Shown piece by piece: positions 32,813 through 40,854 of a stretch of DNA of 64,000 nucleotides (position 1 is the stretch's first letter; each line of letters starts with the position of its first letter). The stretch is from Pseudomonas sp. CFBP13508. Its GTDB lineage: Bacteria; Pseudomonadota; Gammaproteobacteria; Pseudomonadales; Pseudomonadaceae. The translations under genes and the position numbers were made by a program. The stretch spans positions 243,144 to 307,143 of the forward strand of contig NZ_QFZZ01000006.1 of assembly GCF_005233515.1 (NCBI RefSeq), in the 5' to 3' direction. The notes beneath the pieces are model-generated. The model searched no databases. It had not been told where the DNA came from and saw nothing but the letters and a program-made list of their open reading frames with translations.

Positions 32813-33910
32813 ATGTCATCTAAAAAGACCCTCGCCCTGGCCCTGTGTGTAGCGCTCACCGGTTGCGCACAGACCCCGAAAAACGATGCGGACGGCAGCA
32901 GTTGGTGGCCGTTCGGCTCTTCCGACAAAGTCGCGGCCAAAGATCCGGCACCGGCTCCTTTGAAACCTGCAGCGACCGCACCAGTTGCCAAGGCCGAAAG
33001 CAGCAACCCGTGGTATTGGCCGTTCGGTTCCAGCGATGAAGCGATCAAGGCTGATCTGAAAGCCGAGGTCAAACCTGAAGCCAAACCGGTCGAGGTGGCC
33101 AAAGCCGAGGCGCAGTCCAATGGCAAATGGTGGTGGCCGTTCGGCGGCAAGGACCAGCCAACCGTCAAAGCCGTGCCGATGCCCGATCCGAAGGTGACCC
33201 AGGCTTGGCTCGATGACTACGAACCGCGTTTGCGTGAAGCGGTGAAGGACAGCAACCTGCAACTCGAACGTCGCGACAACGTACTGGTGGTGACGGCGCC
33301 GGTGGAAGGTTCGTTCAACCCGGACCGCCCGGCGATGCTGCTGCCGGTCACCCTTGGCCCGTTCACTCGCGTGGCGAAAATCCTTGAAGCCGACCCGAAA
33401 ACCGCGGTGCTGGTGCTCGGTCACAGTGACACCAGCGGTTCCGCGCCAGCCAACGTCAAATTGAGCCAGGAGCGTGCGCAATCCATCGCCGCAATTTTCC
33501 GCCTCAGCGGCTTGCAGCGTGATCGCCTGATGCTGCGTGGCATGGGTTCCGAAGCGCCGCGTGCGGCCAACGACAGCGTTGAGGGCCGTGCCTTGAACCG
33601 TCGTGTCGAACTGCTGGTGACTCCGCAAAACACCATGGTTGCGCTGCTGAGCAAATACAACATGCCAGCGCCGAAGCCGGTGACGATGGTTGCTGCGCAA
33701 GATGTCAAGCCAGTGGTCAAACCGGTTACCCCGGCGCCTGCGGCGAAAAAAGCCGCTGTGCCGGCGGCGAAAAAGGCGCCAGCCAAGAAAACCGCCGCCA
33801 AGGCTCCGGCGAAGAAGGCTCCGGCCAAGGCTCCAGCGAAAAAAACTGCACCAGCCAAAGCCGCCGCGACCGACAAGAAAGTCGCGGCAGCCGACGCTGC
33901 CAAGAAGTGA
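32813..33910 (+). CDS. OmpA-family lipoprotein with repeated WPFG motifs and a histone H1-like Lys/Ala tail
   Basis: A 365-residue protein with lipobox LTGC (Cys18). Residues 28-125 carry three copies of a Trp-rich motif (SSWWPFGSSDK, NPWYWPFGSSDE, GKWWWPFGGKD) in an Ala/Lys/Pro-rich linker. Residues 150-270 hold an OmpA domain (VLVLGHSDTSGSAPANVKLS, LNRRVELLV). From about 305 to the end is a tail of AAKK/APAKK repeats like histone H1 or AlgP. Such a basic tail in an exported lipoprotein is unusual: it could bind LPS, peptidoglycan or extracellular DNA. It precedes pdxH by 24 bases. Confidence 0.88.
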   Translation: MSSKKTLALALCVALTGCAQTPKNDADGSSWWPFGSSDKVAAKDPAPAPLKPAATAPVAKAESSNPWYWPFGSSDEAIKADLKAEVKPEAKPVEVAKAEAQSNGKWWWPFGGKDQPTVKAVPMPDPKVTQAWLDDYEPRLREAVKDSNLQLERRDNVLVVTAPVEGSFNPDRPAMLLPVTLGPFTRVAKILEADPKTAVLVLGHSDTSGSAPANVKLSQERAQSIAAIFRLSGLQRDRLMLRGMGSEAPRAANDSVEGRALNRRVELLVTPQNTMVALLSKYNMPAPKPVTMVAAQDVKPVVKPVTPAPAAKKAAVPAAKKAPAKKTAAKAPAKKAPAKAPAKKTAPAKAAATDKKVAAADAAKK

Positions 33911-33934
33911 TCCGCTAACGAAAAGGAATCCGCC

Positions 33935-34582
33935 ATGACCCAGGCTCTGGCCGATATGCGTCGCGACTACACCCGTGACGGTTTGACCGAGGCGCAAGCC
34001 CCGGCCGAGCCGTTTGCGCTGTTTCACCAGTGGTTCGCCGACGCGGTGAAAACCGAGCAGGCGCCGGTGGAAGCCAATGCCATGACCCTGGCCACGGTCG
34101 ACGCCGACGGTCGTCCGCATTGCCGCATTCTGTTGCTCAAGGGCCTGGACGAGCAGGGCTTCACCTTCTTCACCAACTACGACAGCGCCAAGGGCCAGCA
34201 GCTGGCGGCCAACCCGTTTGCCGCCATGACCTTCTTCTGGCCAACCCTGGAGCGCCAGGTGCGCATCGAGGGGCGGGTGGTCAAGGTCACGGCGCAAGAG
34301 TCCGATGCCTATTATCAAGTGCGTCCGCTGGGCAGCCGCCTCGGCGCTTGGGCCTCGCCGCAGAGCCGGGTCATCAACGGTCGTGGCGAACTGGAAGATT
34401 TGCTCAAGGCCACCGAGCAACGCTTCAGCGACACTCAGCCGCATTGCCCGGAACATTGGGGTGGTTACCGCTTGGTGCCTGAGCGCATCGAGTTCTGGCA
34501 GGGCCGTCCGAGCCGCCTGCACGATCGCCTCAACTACCGCCTCCAGGGCGCCGAGTGGATTCTTGAACGACTGGCACCCTGA
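33935..34582 (+). CDS. pdxH: Pyridoxamine/pyridoxine 5'-phosphate oxidase
   Basis: An FMN enzyme that makes pyridoxal 5'-phosphate in the salvage and final step of vitamin B6 synthesis. The 215-residue product shows the family motifs: the N-terminal DMRRDYTRDGL, the FMN-binding RILLLKGLDEQGFTFFTNYD, MTFFWPTLERQVRIEG, and the C-terminal RLVPERIEFWQGRPSRLHDR. Length is normal. AGGAA lies 8 bases before the ATG. Confidence 0.97.
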   Translation: MTQALADMRRDYTRDGLTEAQAPAEPFALFHQWFADAVKTEQAPVEANAMTLATVDADGRPHCRILLLKGLDEQGFTFFTNYDSAKGQQLAANPFAAMTFFWPTLERQVRIEGRVVKVTAQESDAYYQVRPLGSRLGAWASPQSRVINGRGELEDLLKATEQRFSDTQPHCPEHWGGYRLVPERIEFWQGRPSRLHDRLNYRLQGAEWILERLAP

Positions 34583-34762
34583 GCAGTCTACCGAGCGGAT
34601 AAAGGGCAATGGCGCAGGATCGATGATTTCACGCTACTTTAAGTGGGACGCTCGCGGGCATCTGTACCCAGCCTGAATGGAAGCCAATTTTATCCGGGTG
34701 GTGTCGTGACAGGCGCCAGGCCACGGAGTTTAATGAACACATGTTCTTTTGGAGTTGATGCT

Positions 34763-35227
34763 ATGCGTAAGTCTGTTCTGCTGGTTGCTTCCTTTTCGAC
34801 GATGGCGATGTTGCTGACCGGCTGCCAATCGAGCCTCACTGGCGACTCCTACTCCCGTGACGAAGCGCGTCGTGTGCAGACGATTCGCATGGGCACCATC
34901 GAATCCCTGCGACCGGTAAAAATCGAAGGCACCAAGACCCCGATCGGTGGCGCAGCAGGCGCCGTGGTCGGCGGCGTCGGCGGCAGCGCCATCGGCGGCG
35001 GCAAGGGCAGCATCGTCGCTGCGGTCATCGGCGCAGTGGCCGGCGGCCTGCTTGGCTCGGCCACCGAAGAAGGCCTGACCCGCACCCAGGGCGTGGAAAT
35101 CACCGTCCGCGAAGACGACGGCAGCATGCGCGCCTATGTGCAGCAGGTTCAGGAAAATGAAGTATTCCGCGTTGGCGAGCGGGTACGGATTTCCACCGTT
35201 GGCGGAACCAGCCGCGTTTCGCACTAA
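34763..35227 (+). CDS. Glycine-zipper (SlyB-like) outer-membrane lipoprotein
   Basis: A 154-residue lipoprotein with lipobox LTGC (Cys21). Residues 65-100 form a long Gly-zipper (GGAAGAVVGGVGGSAIGGGK, then GAVAGGLLG), typical of the glycine-zipper 2TM family that includes SlyB and PcP; the C-terminal part (VEITVREDDGSMRAYVQ) is the usual small beta domain. I chose the ATG at 34763 with TGGAG about 10 bases upstream. SlyB in other bacteria is under PhoP/Mg control; no PhoP box was sought successfully here. Confidence 0.9.
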   Translation: MRKSVLLVASFSTMAMLLTGCQSSLTGDSYSRDEARRVQTIRMGTIESLRPVKIEGTKTPIGGAAGAVVGGVGGSAIGGGKGSIVAAVIGAVAGGLLGSATEEGLTRTQGVEITVREDDGSMRAYVQQVQENEVFRVGERVRISTVGGTSRVSH

Positions 35228-35246
35228 GCGGGAAACCGGGTAAAAG

Positions 35247-35280
35247 AAAACCCCGATCAGGTGACTGGTCGGGGTTTTTC
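35247..35280 (+). terminator. Rho-independent terminator, usable in both directions
   Basis: AAAACCCCGATCAG-GTGA-CTGGTCGGGGTTTTT, 19 bases after the lipoprotein stop and 20 bases before the end of the convergent immunity-like gene. A- and T-tracts flank the stem, so it can stop both. Confidence 0.92.
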
Positions 35281-35300
35281 TTTGCTTGTGAATTGTTCAT

Positions 35301-35551
35301 TCAGTATGTGGCGCAGGTGCCCATGAAGTATTCGAGGCCCTTTGGAAAACTGACGTCGAGCAGGTTTTCCAATGCGGTGACCTGATCCAGAGTTAACAAC
35401 AACTCGCCGGGTTCCACCTCATCCAAGGGCTTGGATTCAATGAGCTGGGCCACTTTTTCATTCATCTCGCTGCCTGTGATATCCAGCTCGAATTGCAAGG
35501 AGTCGTCTTGGCTTCGTCAGGGAAAAAACCGGTAATTAAAAGAAAGTGCAT
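35301..35551 (-). pseudogene. Immunity-like small gene, N-terminal frame broken (pyocin S6-type immunity resemblance)
   Basis: The frame ending at 35301 encodes LQFELDITGSEMNEKVAQLI..GLEYFMGTCATY but has only a TTG, with no good ribosome site, as a start. In a different frame just upstream an ATG at 35551 begins MHFLLITGFFPDEAK, which joins naturally onto LQFELDITG if one frameshift occurred near 35505-35530. The total, 251 bases, is not a multiple of three. Joined, it would be about 83 residues and resembles, from memory, small immunity proteins annotated with pyocin S6-type toxins. Alternatively a short functional protein starts at the internal ATG (MNEKVAQL). Confidence 0.5.
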
Positions 35552-35573
35552 GGAGCTAATACTTCCGGGGCTG

Positions 35574-35819
35574 TTAGCCGTAGTCAAACGAAATTTGATA
35601 GTCGTGAACTCTCAAATCGATTTGATGTTGAAAATACGGCTGAATGGTGGCGAGCCAATTTTGAGCGACGTTGAAACTGCCATTGTTGATGTTGTCCGCG
35701 GCGGGAATCCCCAAGGCGTTTAACACTGACTCGTCACCACCCAGGTCTTTTGACGACTCTTCCCCCTGAAACTCCAAGGTTGCTGTGTCGTACCATTCCA
35801 ATCTCAGTTCCAGTCCCAT
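35574..35819 (-). CDS. Colicin E3/cloacin-type immunity protein, second copy
   Basis: An 81-residue acidic protein with the cloacin-immunity pattern: MGLELRLEWYDTATLEFQGE, SSKDLGGDESVLNALGIP, INNGSFNVAQNWLATIQPYF and DYQISFDYG. It would bind and block an E3-type ribosomal RNase domain. Its ATG directly follows the stop codon of the first copy (TAGATG). It has diverged from the first copy throughout, so it may recognise a different toxin variant. AT-rich compared with flanking genes, which suggests acquisition by transfer. Confidence 0.85.
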   Translation of the reverse strand: MGLELRLEWYDTATLEFQGEESSKDLGGDESVLNALGIPAADNINNGSFNVAQNWLATIQPYFQHQIDLRVHDYQISFDYG

Positions 35820-36071
35820 CTACCATTGATCCCGGTAAACGAACGATACCTGATAGTCGTAAGAAGAAAATTGAATGGAATGCTGGAAGTGGGGCTGGAG
35901 AGTCTTGATCCAATCGGCTTTTACATCAAATCCGCCGTTATTGAAGCTTTTCGACGGTAGGCCTAATGCTTCCATTAATGAGCCGTCCTCGCCAAAATCT
36001 TTCGACAGTTCCTCCCCCTCACCCAGTTCGGTTTGTTGGTCGTACCATTCGAGTCTGGCTTTGAGTCCCAT
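35820..36071 (-). CDS. Colicin E3/cloacin-type immunity protein, first copy
   Basis: An 83-residue protein matching the immunity proteins of colicin E3 and cloacin DF13: MGLKARLEWYDQQTELGEGE, ELSKDFGEDGSLMEALGLP, NNGGFDVKADWIKTLQPHF and DYQVSFVYRDQW. It begins 7 bases after the stop codon of the E3-type RNase domain, with GAGGAT as ribosome-binding site, the classic toxin-immunity arrangement. Residues in strand 3 and the acidic loop (GEGEELSKDFGED) are the ones that contact the RNase in E3. Confidence 0.9.
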   Translation of the reverse strand: MGLKARLEWYDQQTELGEGEELSKDFGEDGSLMEALGLPSKSFNNGGFDVKADWIKTLQPHFQHSIQFSSYDYQVSFVYRDQW

Positions 36072-36078
36072 GTAATCC

Positions 36079-36453
36079 TCATAAATATTTTTTAATACTA
36101 CGGTTTTTTTTGGGTGGATCTATCTGTTCACCAGTTCTGTGGTCGTAAGAGCCTAAATGGCTGCCATCACTTGCGCGATAGGCTTCAAGCTCGCCATGTA
36201 AATAGTCCCATTCATAAATTATTCGGCCTTTTGCATTGATCCAGCGATCCCGGAGCCCACCGTTGAACGGCGTTTTCTTTTTTGCTCTTCTTAAATCGGG
36301 AAAGGCTGTGATATCCGACGTATCGGGGGCGGGGTGATAGGTATTGTCCGTCGCCCTGCGGTGGGTTTTGCACCCGGGGAATGTCCTTGTTCCGCGCCAC
36401 TGATCGTCCCTTCGTTCACCATCGACAGCCCCTCGAGTGGGGGCCGCACGACG
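36079..36453 (-). pseudogene. C-terminal 16S rRNase domain of a colicin E3-type bacteriocin, without visible start
   Basis: Reading the minus strand in the frame ending at 36079 gives a colicin E3 cytotoxic domain from about 36342: TYHPAPDTSDI, DRWINAKGRI, IYEWDYLHGELEAYRASDGS, HLGSYDHRTGEQ and RSIKKYL. The catalytic Asp, His and Glu (WDYLHGELE, codons at 36190-36207) match the E3 active site, which cuts 16S rRNA near A1493. The frame is open only to a TAA at 36454-36456 and contains no ATG or GTG upstream of the domain. Receptor-binding and translocation domains are missing: nhaA ends about 120 bases away. It is therefore a displaced toxin tip or decayed bacteriocin. Confidence 0.8.
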
Positions 36454-36572
36454 TTATCGAAGCGGGGAAAGTGTGGCTGTAGGACGCGTCGCTAATGAAG
36501 TGGGGATTGTTCGCTGCGTAACTCTGAGGCGAGAAATCTGCGGCGAGGGGTGAAGCTCCCTCGCCACAGGGG

Positions 36573-37757
36573 TTATTGCAGTTGTGAATTCTTGCGACTC
36601 GCCGCCGCCGTCACCGCATAGCCAATCACCGCCGCGAGGATCGAGCCGGTGAGGATGCCCATGCGATCCATGCCGGCGTAATCACTCACGCCCGGTTCGA
36701 AGGCCAGCGAGCCGACGAACAGGCTCATGGTGAAGCCGATGCCGCAGAGGATCGCCACGCCGAGGACCTGGCCCCAGTTGGCGCCTTGGGGCAGGGCGGC
36801 GATGCCGATCTTGACCGCCAGCCAGGTCAGGCCGAACACGCCGACGGTCTTGCCCAGCAGCAGGCCGATGGCGATGCCCATCGGTACGTCGTGGGTGAAG
36901 CTTTCGACGGTGACGCCGCTCAGCGACAGGCCGGCGTTGGCGAAGGCGAAAAGGGGCAGGATGCCGTAGGCGACCCAGGGGTGCAGCGCGTGTTCGAGGG
37001 TCAGCAGCGGCGACGACTCGGCGTTTTTCGTGCGCAGGGGAATGCAGAAAGCCAGGGTCACGCCGGCCAGTGTCGCGTGGACACCGCTCTTGAGCACGCA
37101 GACCCAGAGGATCAGGCCGATGATCATGTACGGCCCGAGCTTGACCACGCCGAGCCGGTTCATCGCCACCAGCGCGGCAATGCACGCAGCCGCCAGGCCA
37201 AGGGACAGGGTCGAGAGTTCGCCGGAATAGAAGATTGCGATGATGACGATGGCGCCGAGGTCATCGATGATCGCCAGGGTCATCAGGAACAGTTTCAGCG
37301 ACACCGGCACGCGCTTGCCGAGCAGCGCCAGTACGCCGAGGGCGAAGGCGATGTCGGTGGCGGTCGGAATGGCCCAGCCACTCAGGGCCGCGGGGTTGTC
37401 GCGGTTGAGGAACCAGTAGATCAGCGCCGGCACCAGCATGCCGCCGATCGCCGCTGCGCCGGGCAAGACGATCTGCGAGGGCTTGGACAACTGGCCGTCG
37501 AGCACTTCGCGTTTGACTTCCAGACCGATCAGCAGGAAGAACATCGCCATCAGGCCGTCGTTGATCCACAGCAGCAGAGGTTTGGCGATTTTCAACGCGC
37601 CGATCTGCGCCACCACCGGAGTGTCGAGCAGGCCGGTGTACAGCCACGACAGCGGTGAGTTATTGATGATCAGCGCGAGAACGGCGGCGGCGATCAATAG
37701 CAGACCGCTGGCGGCTTCCAACTGAAAGAAACGCGTGAAAGTGCTACGCAGAGGCAA
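36573..37757 (-). CDS. nhaA: Na+/H+ antiporter NhaA
   Basis: A 394-residue inner-membrane antiporter that exchanges two protons for one sodium ion. The essential Asp pair is in IDDLGAIVIIA (about residue 165), with the assembly motif PTATDIAFALGVLALLG (about 135) and the conserved GLEVKREVLDGQLS loop. About twelve membrane segments. Length is typical. The ATG is followed by LRSTFTRFFQLEAASG, the usual start. Divergent from the cysteine-synthase-like gene, with an AT-rich region between. Confidence 0.95.
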   Translation of the reverse strand: MPLRSTFTRFFQLEAASGLLLIAAAVLALIINNSPLSWLYTGLLDTPVVAQIGALKIAKPLLLWINDGLMAMFFLLIGLEVKREVLDGQLSKPSQIVLPGAAAIGGMLVPALIYWFLNRDNPAALSGWAIPTATDIAFALGVLALLGKRVPVSLKLFLMTLAIIDDLGAIVIIAIFYSGELSTLSLGLAAACIAALVAMNRLGVVKLGPYMIIGLILWVCVLKSGVHATLAGVTLAFCIPLRTKNAESSPLLTLEHALHPWVAYGILPLFAFANAGLSLSGVTVESFTHDVPMGIAIGLLLGKTVGVFGLTWLAVKIGIAALPQGANWGQVLGVAILCGIGFTMSLFVGSLAFEPGVSDYAGMDRMGILTGSILAAVIGYAVTAAASRKNSQLQ

Positions 37758-37965
37758 GGTCGCTCTCCATGGAATCGTGAAAAAGATGGGCTACCCTAAC
37801 CCGTACCGTTAGTTGTTAAAACAAAAGTTATATTCTTTTTTGTTATATGTCGTTACAGGCTGTCTGGTTCGGGCAGCACTGAGCCTAGCAGTTGCCTGAC
37901 ACATTGAGACTCAGCTGTATCTTTGCCGCCTGCGGGATTTTTCCTAAGCTTGCGGCAGACCTTTT

Positions 37966-37983
37966 CAGGAGACCGATCTCCTG
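37966..37983. repeat. Palindrome upstream of the PLP-enzyme gene
   Basis: CAGGAGA-CCGA-TCTCCTG, a perfect 7-base inverted repeat 10-25 bases before the possible start codons. It could be an operator or a leader hairpin. Confidence 0.5.
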
Positions 37984-38007
37984 CTTGATTCAATGAGAAC
38001 CGAAACC

Positions 38008-39102
38008 ATGAGCGACAACCGACAGTGGGCACGCGAAGCCATCCGCATCATCGAGGCGGACTTCCAGCGCAGCGCCGACACCCACCTGATCCCTTTGCCG
38101 CTGCCCGGTTTTGCCGGCATCGAGTTGTATTTCAAGGACGAATCCAGCCACCCGACCGGCAGCCTCAAGCATCGCCTGGCCCGTTCGCTGTTCCTTTACG
38201 CGCTGTGTAACGGCTGGCTGAAACCCGGCGCGCCAGTGATCGAGGCATCCAGCGGCTCGACGGCGATCTCCGAAGCGTATTTCGCGCGCATGCTCGGTTT
38301 GCCGTTTATCGCGGTGATGCCCGCGACCACCTCGAAAGAGAAGATTGCCCAGATTGCCTTTTACGGTGGCCAGAGTCATCTGGTGCAGGATCCGACGCAG
38401 ATCTACGCCGAATCCGAGCGCCTGGCCCGCGAGCATGGCGGTCACTTCATCGACCAGTTCACTTACGCCGAACGTGCCACCGACTGGCGAGCGAACAACA
38501 ACATCGCCGAGTCGATCTTCCAGCAGATGCGCTACGAAAAACACCCTGAGCCGACCTGGCTGATTTCCAGCCCCGGCACCGGTGGCACCACCGCGACCCT
38601 CGGCCGCTACGTGCGCTATCGCCAGCACTGCACCCGCGTGTTGTGTGCCGATGCCGAGCGTTCGGTGTTCTTCGATTTTTACCAGACCGGAGATGCCAGC
38701 CTGCGCCTGGACTGCGGCTCGCGCATAGAAGGCATTGGCCGGCCTCGGGTCGAAGCGTCGTTCCTGCCCAAGGTGATCGATGCGATGGTCAAGGTGCCGG
38801 ACGCCCTGTCCCTGGCGGCCATGCATTATCTGGCGCAGCGTTTGGGGCGGCATGTCGGCGGGTCGAGCGGGACCAATTTGATCGGTGCGCTGATGGCAGC
38901 GCAGCAGATGAAAGCGGCGGGGCAGTCGGGGTCGATCGTGGCGATCCTGTGCGATGGCGGCGAGCGTTATGCCGACACGTATTACGATCAGGAGTGGCTG
39001 AAAGCGCAAGGGTATGAACTGGGTGATTTGATTGCAGCGGTGGCGGCGAGTGCCGAGCGCGGGGAGGCGCTGCCGACCTCGGTGCTGCGCGCGAACATCT
39101 AA
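38008..39102 (+). CDS. PLP-dependent cysteine synthase/desulfhydrase-family protein
   Basis: A 364-residue fold type II PLP enzyme. The Schiff-base Lys is in HPTGSLKHRLARSL (about residue 50), the substrate loop is EASSGSTAISEA, and the phosphate-binding loop is SSPGTGGTTATLG. It resembles the Cds1-type L-cysteine desulfhydrases more than CysK/CysM, having the extended N-terminal part (ADTHLIPLPLPG) and no CysE-binding features I could identify. Two starts are possible: 37993 (MRTETMSDN) and 38008 (MSDNRQW), which I prefer because homologues begin this way. No operon partner. Confidence 0.85.
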   Translation: MSDNRQWAREAIRIIEADFQRSADTHLIPLPLPGFAGIELYFKDESSHPTGSLKHRLARSLFLYALCNGWLKPGAPVIEASSGSTAISEAYFARMLGLPFIAVMPATTSKEKIAQIAFYGGQSHLVQDPTQIYAESERLAREHGGHFIDQFTYAERATDWRANNNIAESIFQQMRYEKHPEPTWLISSPGTGGTTATLGRYVRYRQHCTRVLCADAERSVFFDFYQTGDASLRLDCGSRIEGIGRPRVEASFLPKVIDAMVKVPDALSLAAMHYLAQRLGRHVGGSSGTNLIGALMAAQQMKAAGQSGSIVAILCDGGERYADTYYDQEWLKAQGYELGDLIAAVAASAERGEALPTSVLRANI

Positions 39103-39120
39103 AGCCAAATGCAGAAACCA

Positions 39121-39211
39121 CTGTGGGAGCGAGCCTGCTCGCGAAGGCGGAGTCACATTCAACAACTTCGTTGAGTGACAGACCGCTTTCGCGAGCAGGC
39201 TCGCTCCCACT
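39121..39211. repeat. REPIN-like inverted pair, TGTGGGAGCGAGCCTGCTCG family
   Basis: Two inverted copies separated by about 40 bases, between the convergent PLP-enzyme and FAD-protein genes. Confidence 0.9.
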
Positions 39212-39240
39212 GGGTTTTGCGTTGTTGCGAACTTTGCGGA

Positions 39241-40854
39241 TCAGGCGTCGACGCCGAGGATATCGCGAGCCACTGCTTCGGCAATACGAATCCCGTCGAC
39301 ACCCGCCGAAAGAATCCCGCCGGCATAACCCGCGCCTTCACCGGCCGGGAACAGGCCCTTGACGTTCATGCTCTGCAGCGACTCGTTGCGGGTGATGCGC
39401 AGCGGCGATGAAGTGCGGGTCTCGATTCCGGTCAGCACGGCGTCGTGGAGGGAATAACCGCGAATCTGCTTCTCGAACGCGGGCAAGGCTTCACGGATCG
39501 CCTCAATGGCAAAATCCGGCAGCGCCAAGGCCAGATCGCCCAGCGTCACGCCTGGTTTGTACGAAGGCTCGACTTCGCCCAGTTCGGTCGACGGCTTGCC
39601 GTTGATGAAGTCGCCAACCAGTTGCGCCGGGGCCTTGTAGTCGCTGCCGCCAAGGATGAACGCGTGGGATTCCAGGCGCTCCTGCAACTCGATACCGGCG
39701 AGCGGGCCGCCCGGATAATCGACTTCCGGGGTGATGCCGACGACGATGCCGGAGTTGGCATTACGCTCGTTACGCGAGTACTGGCTCATGCCATTGGTGA
39801 CCACGCGATTCGGTTCCGACGTCGCAGCGACCACGGTGCCGCCCGGGCACATGCAGAAGCTGTACACCGAACGCCCGTTCTTGGCGTGGTGCACCAGTTT
39901 GTAATCGGCAGCGCCGAGTTTCGGGTGGCCGGCGTATTTGCCCAGACGCGCACGGTCGATCAGCGATTGCGGGTGCTCGATGCGGAAGCCCACCGAGAAC
40001 GGCTTGGCCTCCATGAACACGCCACGGCTGTGGAGCATGCGGAAGGTGTCGCGGGCACTGTGGCCGAGGGCCAGAACCACATGCTTCGAATGCAGGGTTT
40101 CGCCGCTGGCCAGTTGTACGCCGACCAGTTGGCCGTCTTCGATCAGCACGTCGCTGACGCGCTCCCCGAAGCGCACTTCACCGCCCAGTTCGCGGATCTG
40201 CTCGCGCATGTTTTCGACCATACCGGTGAGGCGGAACGTACCGATGTGCGGCTTGCTGACGTAGAGAATTTCTTCCGGCGCGCCGGCCTTGACGAACTCG
40301 TGCAGGACTTTGCGGCCGAGGAATTTCGGGTCCTTGATCTGGCTGTACAGCTTGCCGTCGGAGAACGTGCCCGCGCCGCCTTCGCCAAACTGTACGTTGG
40401 ACTCGGGATTGAGCACGCTTTTGCGCCACAGGCCCCAGGTGTCCTTGGTGCGCTGACGGACTTCGGTGCCGCGTTCGAGAATGATCGGTTTGAAGCCCAT
40501 CTGCGCCAGCAGCAGGCCGGCGAAGATGCCGCACGGGCCGAAACCGACGACGATCGGCCGCTGGCCGAGATCGCTCGGTGCCTGGCCGACGAATTTGTAG
40601 CTGACATCCGGCGCCACGTTGACGTTACGGTCGTCGGCGAACTTGCCCAACACTCTGGCCTCGTCGCGTACGTTGAGGTCGATGGTGTAGATGAAGCACA
40701 GCTCGGAGGACTTTTTGCGCGCGTCATAGCTGCGCTTGAACAAGGTGAAATCGAGCAGATCATCGCTGGCGATGCCCAGGCGTTGCACGATGGCGACGCG
40801 CAGGTCTTCTTCGGGATGGTCGATTGGCAGCTTGAGTTCAGTGATTCGTAACAT
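39241..40854 (-). CDS. FAD-dependent oxidoreductase, uncharacterised (COG2509-like)
   Basis: A 537-residue flavoprotein. A small N-terminal domain (MLRITELKLPIDHPEEDLR) precedes the dinucleotide-binding motif VVGFGPCGIFAGLLLAQMG at about residue 100 and the following ERGTEVRQRTKDTW. The segment FGEGGAGTFSDGKLYSQI and the C-terminal FAD motif GLFPAGEGAGYAGGILSAGVDG are typical of this widespread uncharacterised family. I chose the ATG of MLRITELK; the frame extends ten codons further. Substrate unknown. Confidence 0.88.
   Translation of the reverse strand: MLRITELKLPIDHPEEDLRVAIVQRLGIASDDLLDFTLFKRSYDARKKSSELCFIYTIDLNVRDEARVLGKFADDRNVNVAPDVSYKFVGQAPSDLGQRPIVVGFGPCGIFAGLLLAQMGFKPIILERGTEVRQRTKDTWGLWRKSVLNPESNVQFGEGGAGTFSDGKLYSQIKDPKFLGRKVLHEFVKAGAPEEILYVSKPHIGTFRLTGMVENMREQIRELGGEVRFGERVSDVLIEDGQLVGVQLASGETLHSKHVVLALGHSARDTFRMLHSRGVFMEAKPFSVGFRIEHPQSLIDRARLGKYAGHPKLGAADYKLVHHAKNGRSVYSFCMCPGGTVVAATSEPNRVVTNGMSQYSRNERNANSGIVVGITPEVDYPGGPLAGIELQERLESHAFILGGSDYKAPAQLVGDFINGKPSTELGEVEPSYKPGVTLGDLALALPDFAIEAIREALPAFEKQIRGYSLHDAVLTGIETRTSSPLRITRNESLQSMNVKGLFPAGEGAGYAGGILSAGVDGIRIAEAVARDILGVDA

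Noticed and set aside
32816..34609. Minus-strand open frame of 597 codons over the OmpA lipoprotein and pdxH
   Set aside because: Spans two well-supported plus-strand genes and their gap; composition is that of antisense sequence.
36212..36400. 62-codon minus-strand frame MARNKDIPRVQNPPQ as a separate gene
   Set aside because: It overlaps the E3 RNase domain in another frame and lacks a ribosome-binding site; it could at most be part of the toxin's lost upstream sequence after a frameshift, which I could not establish.
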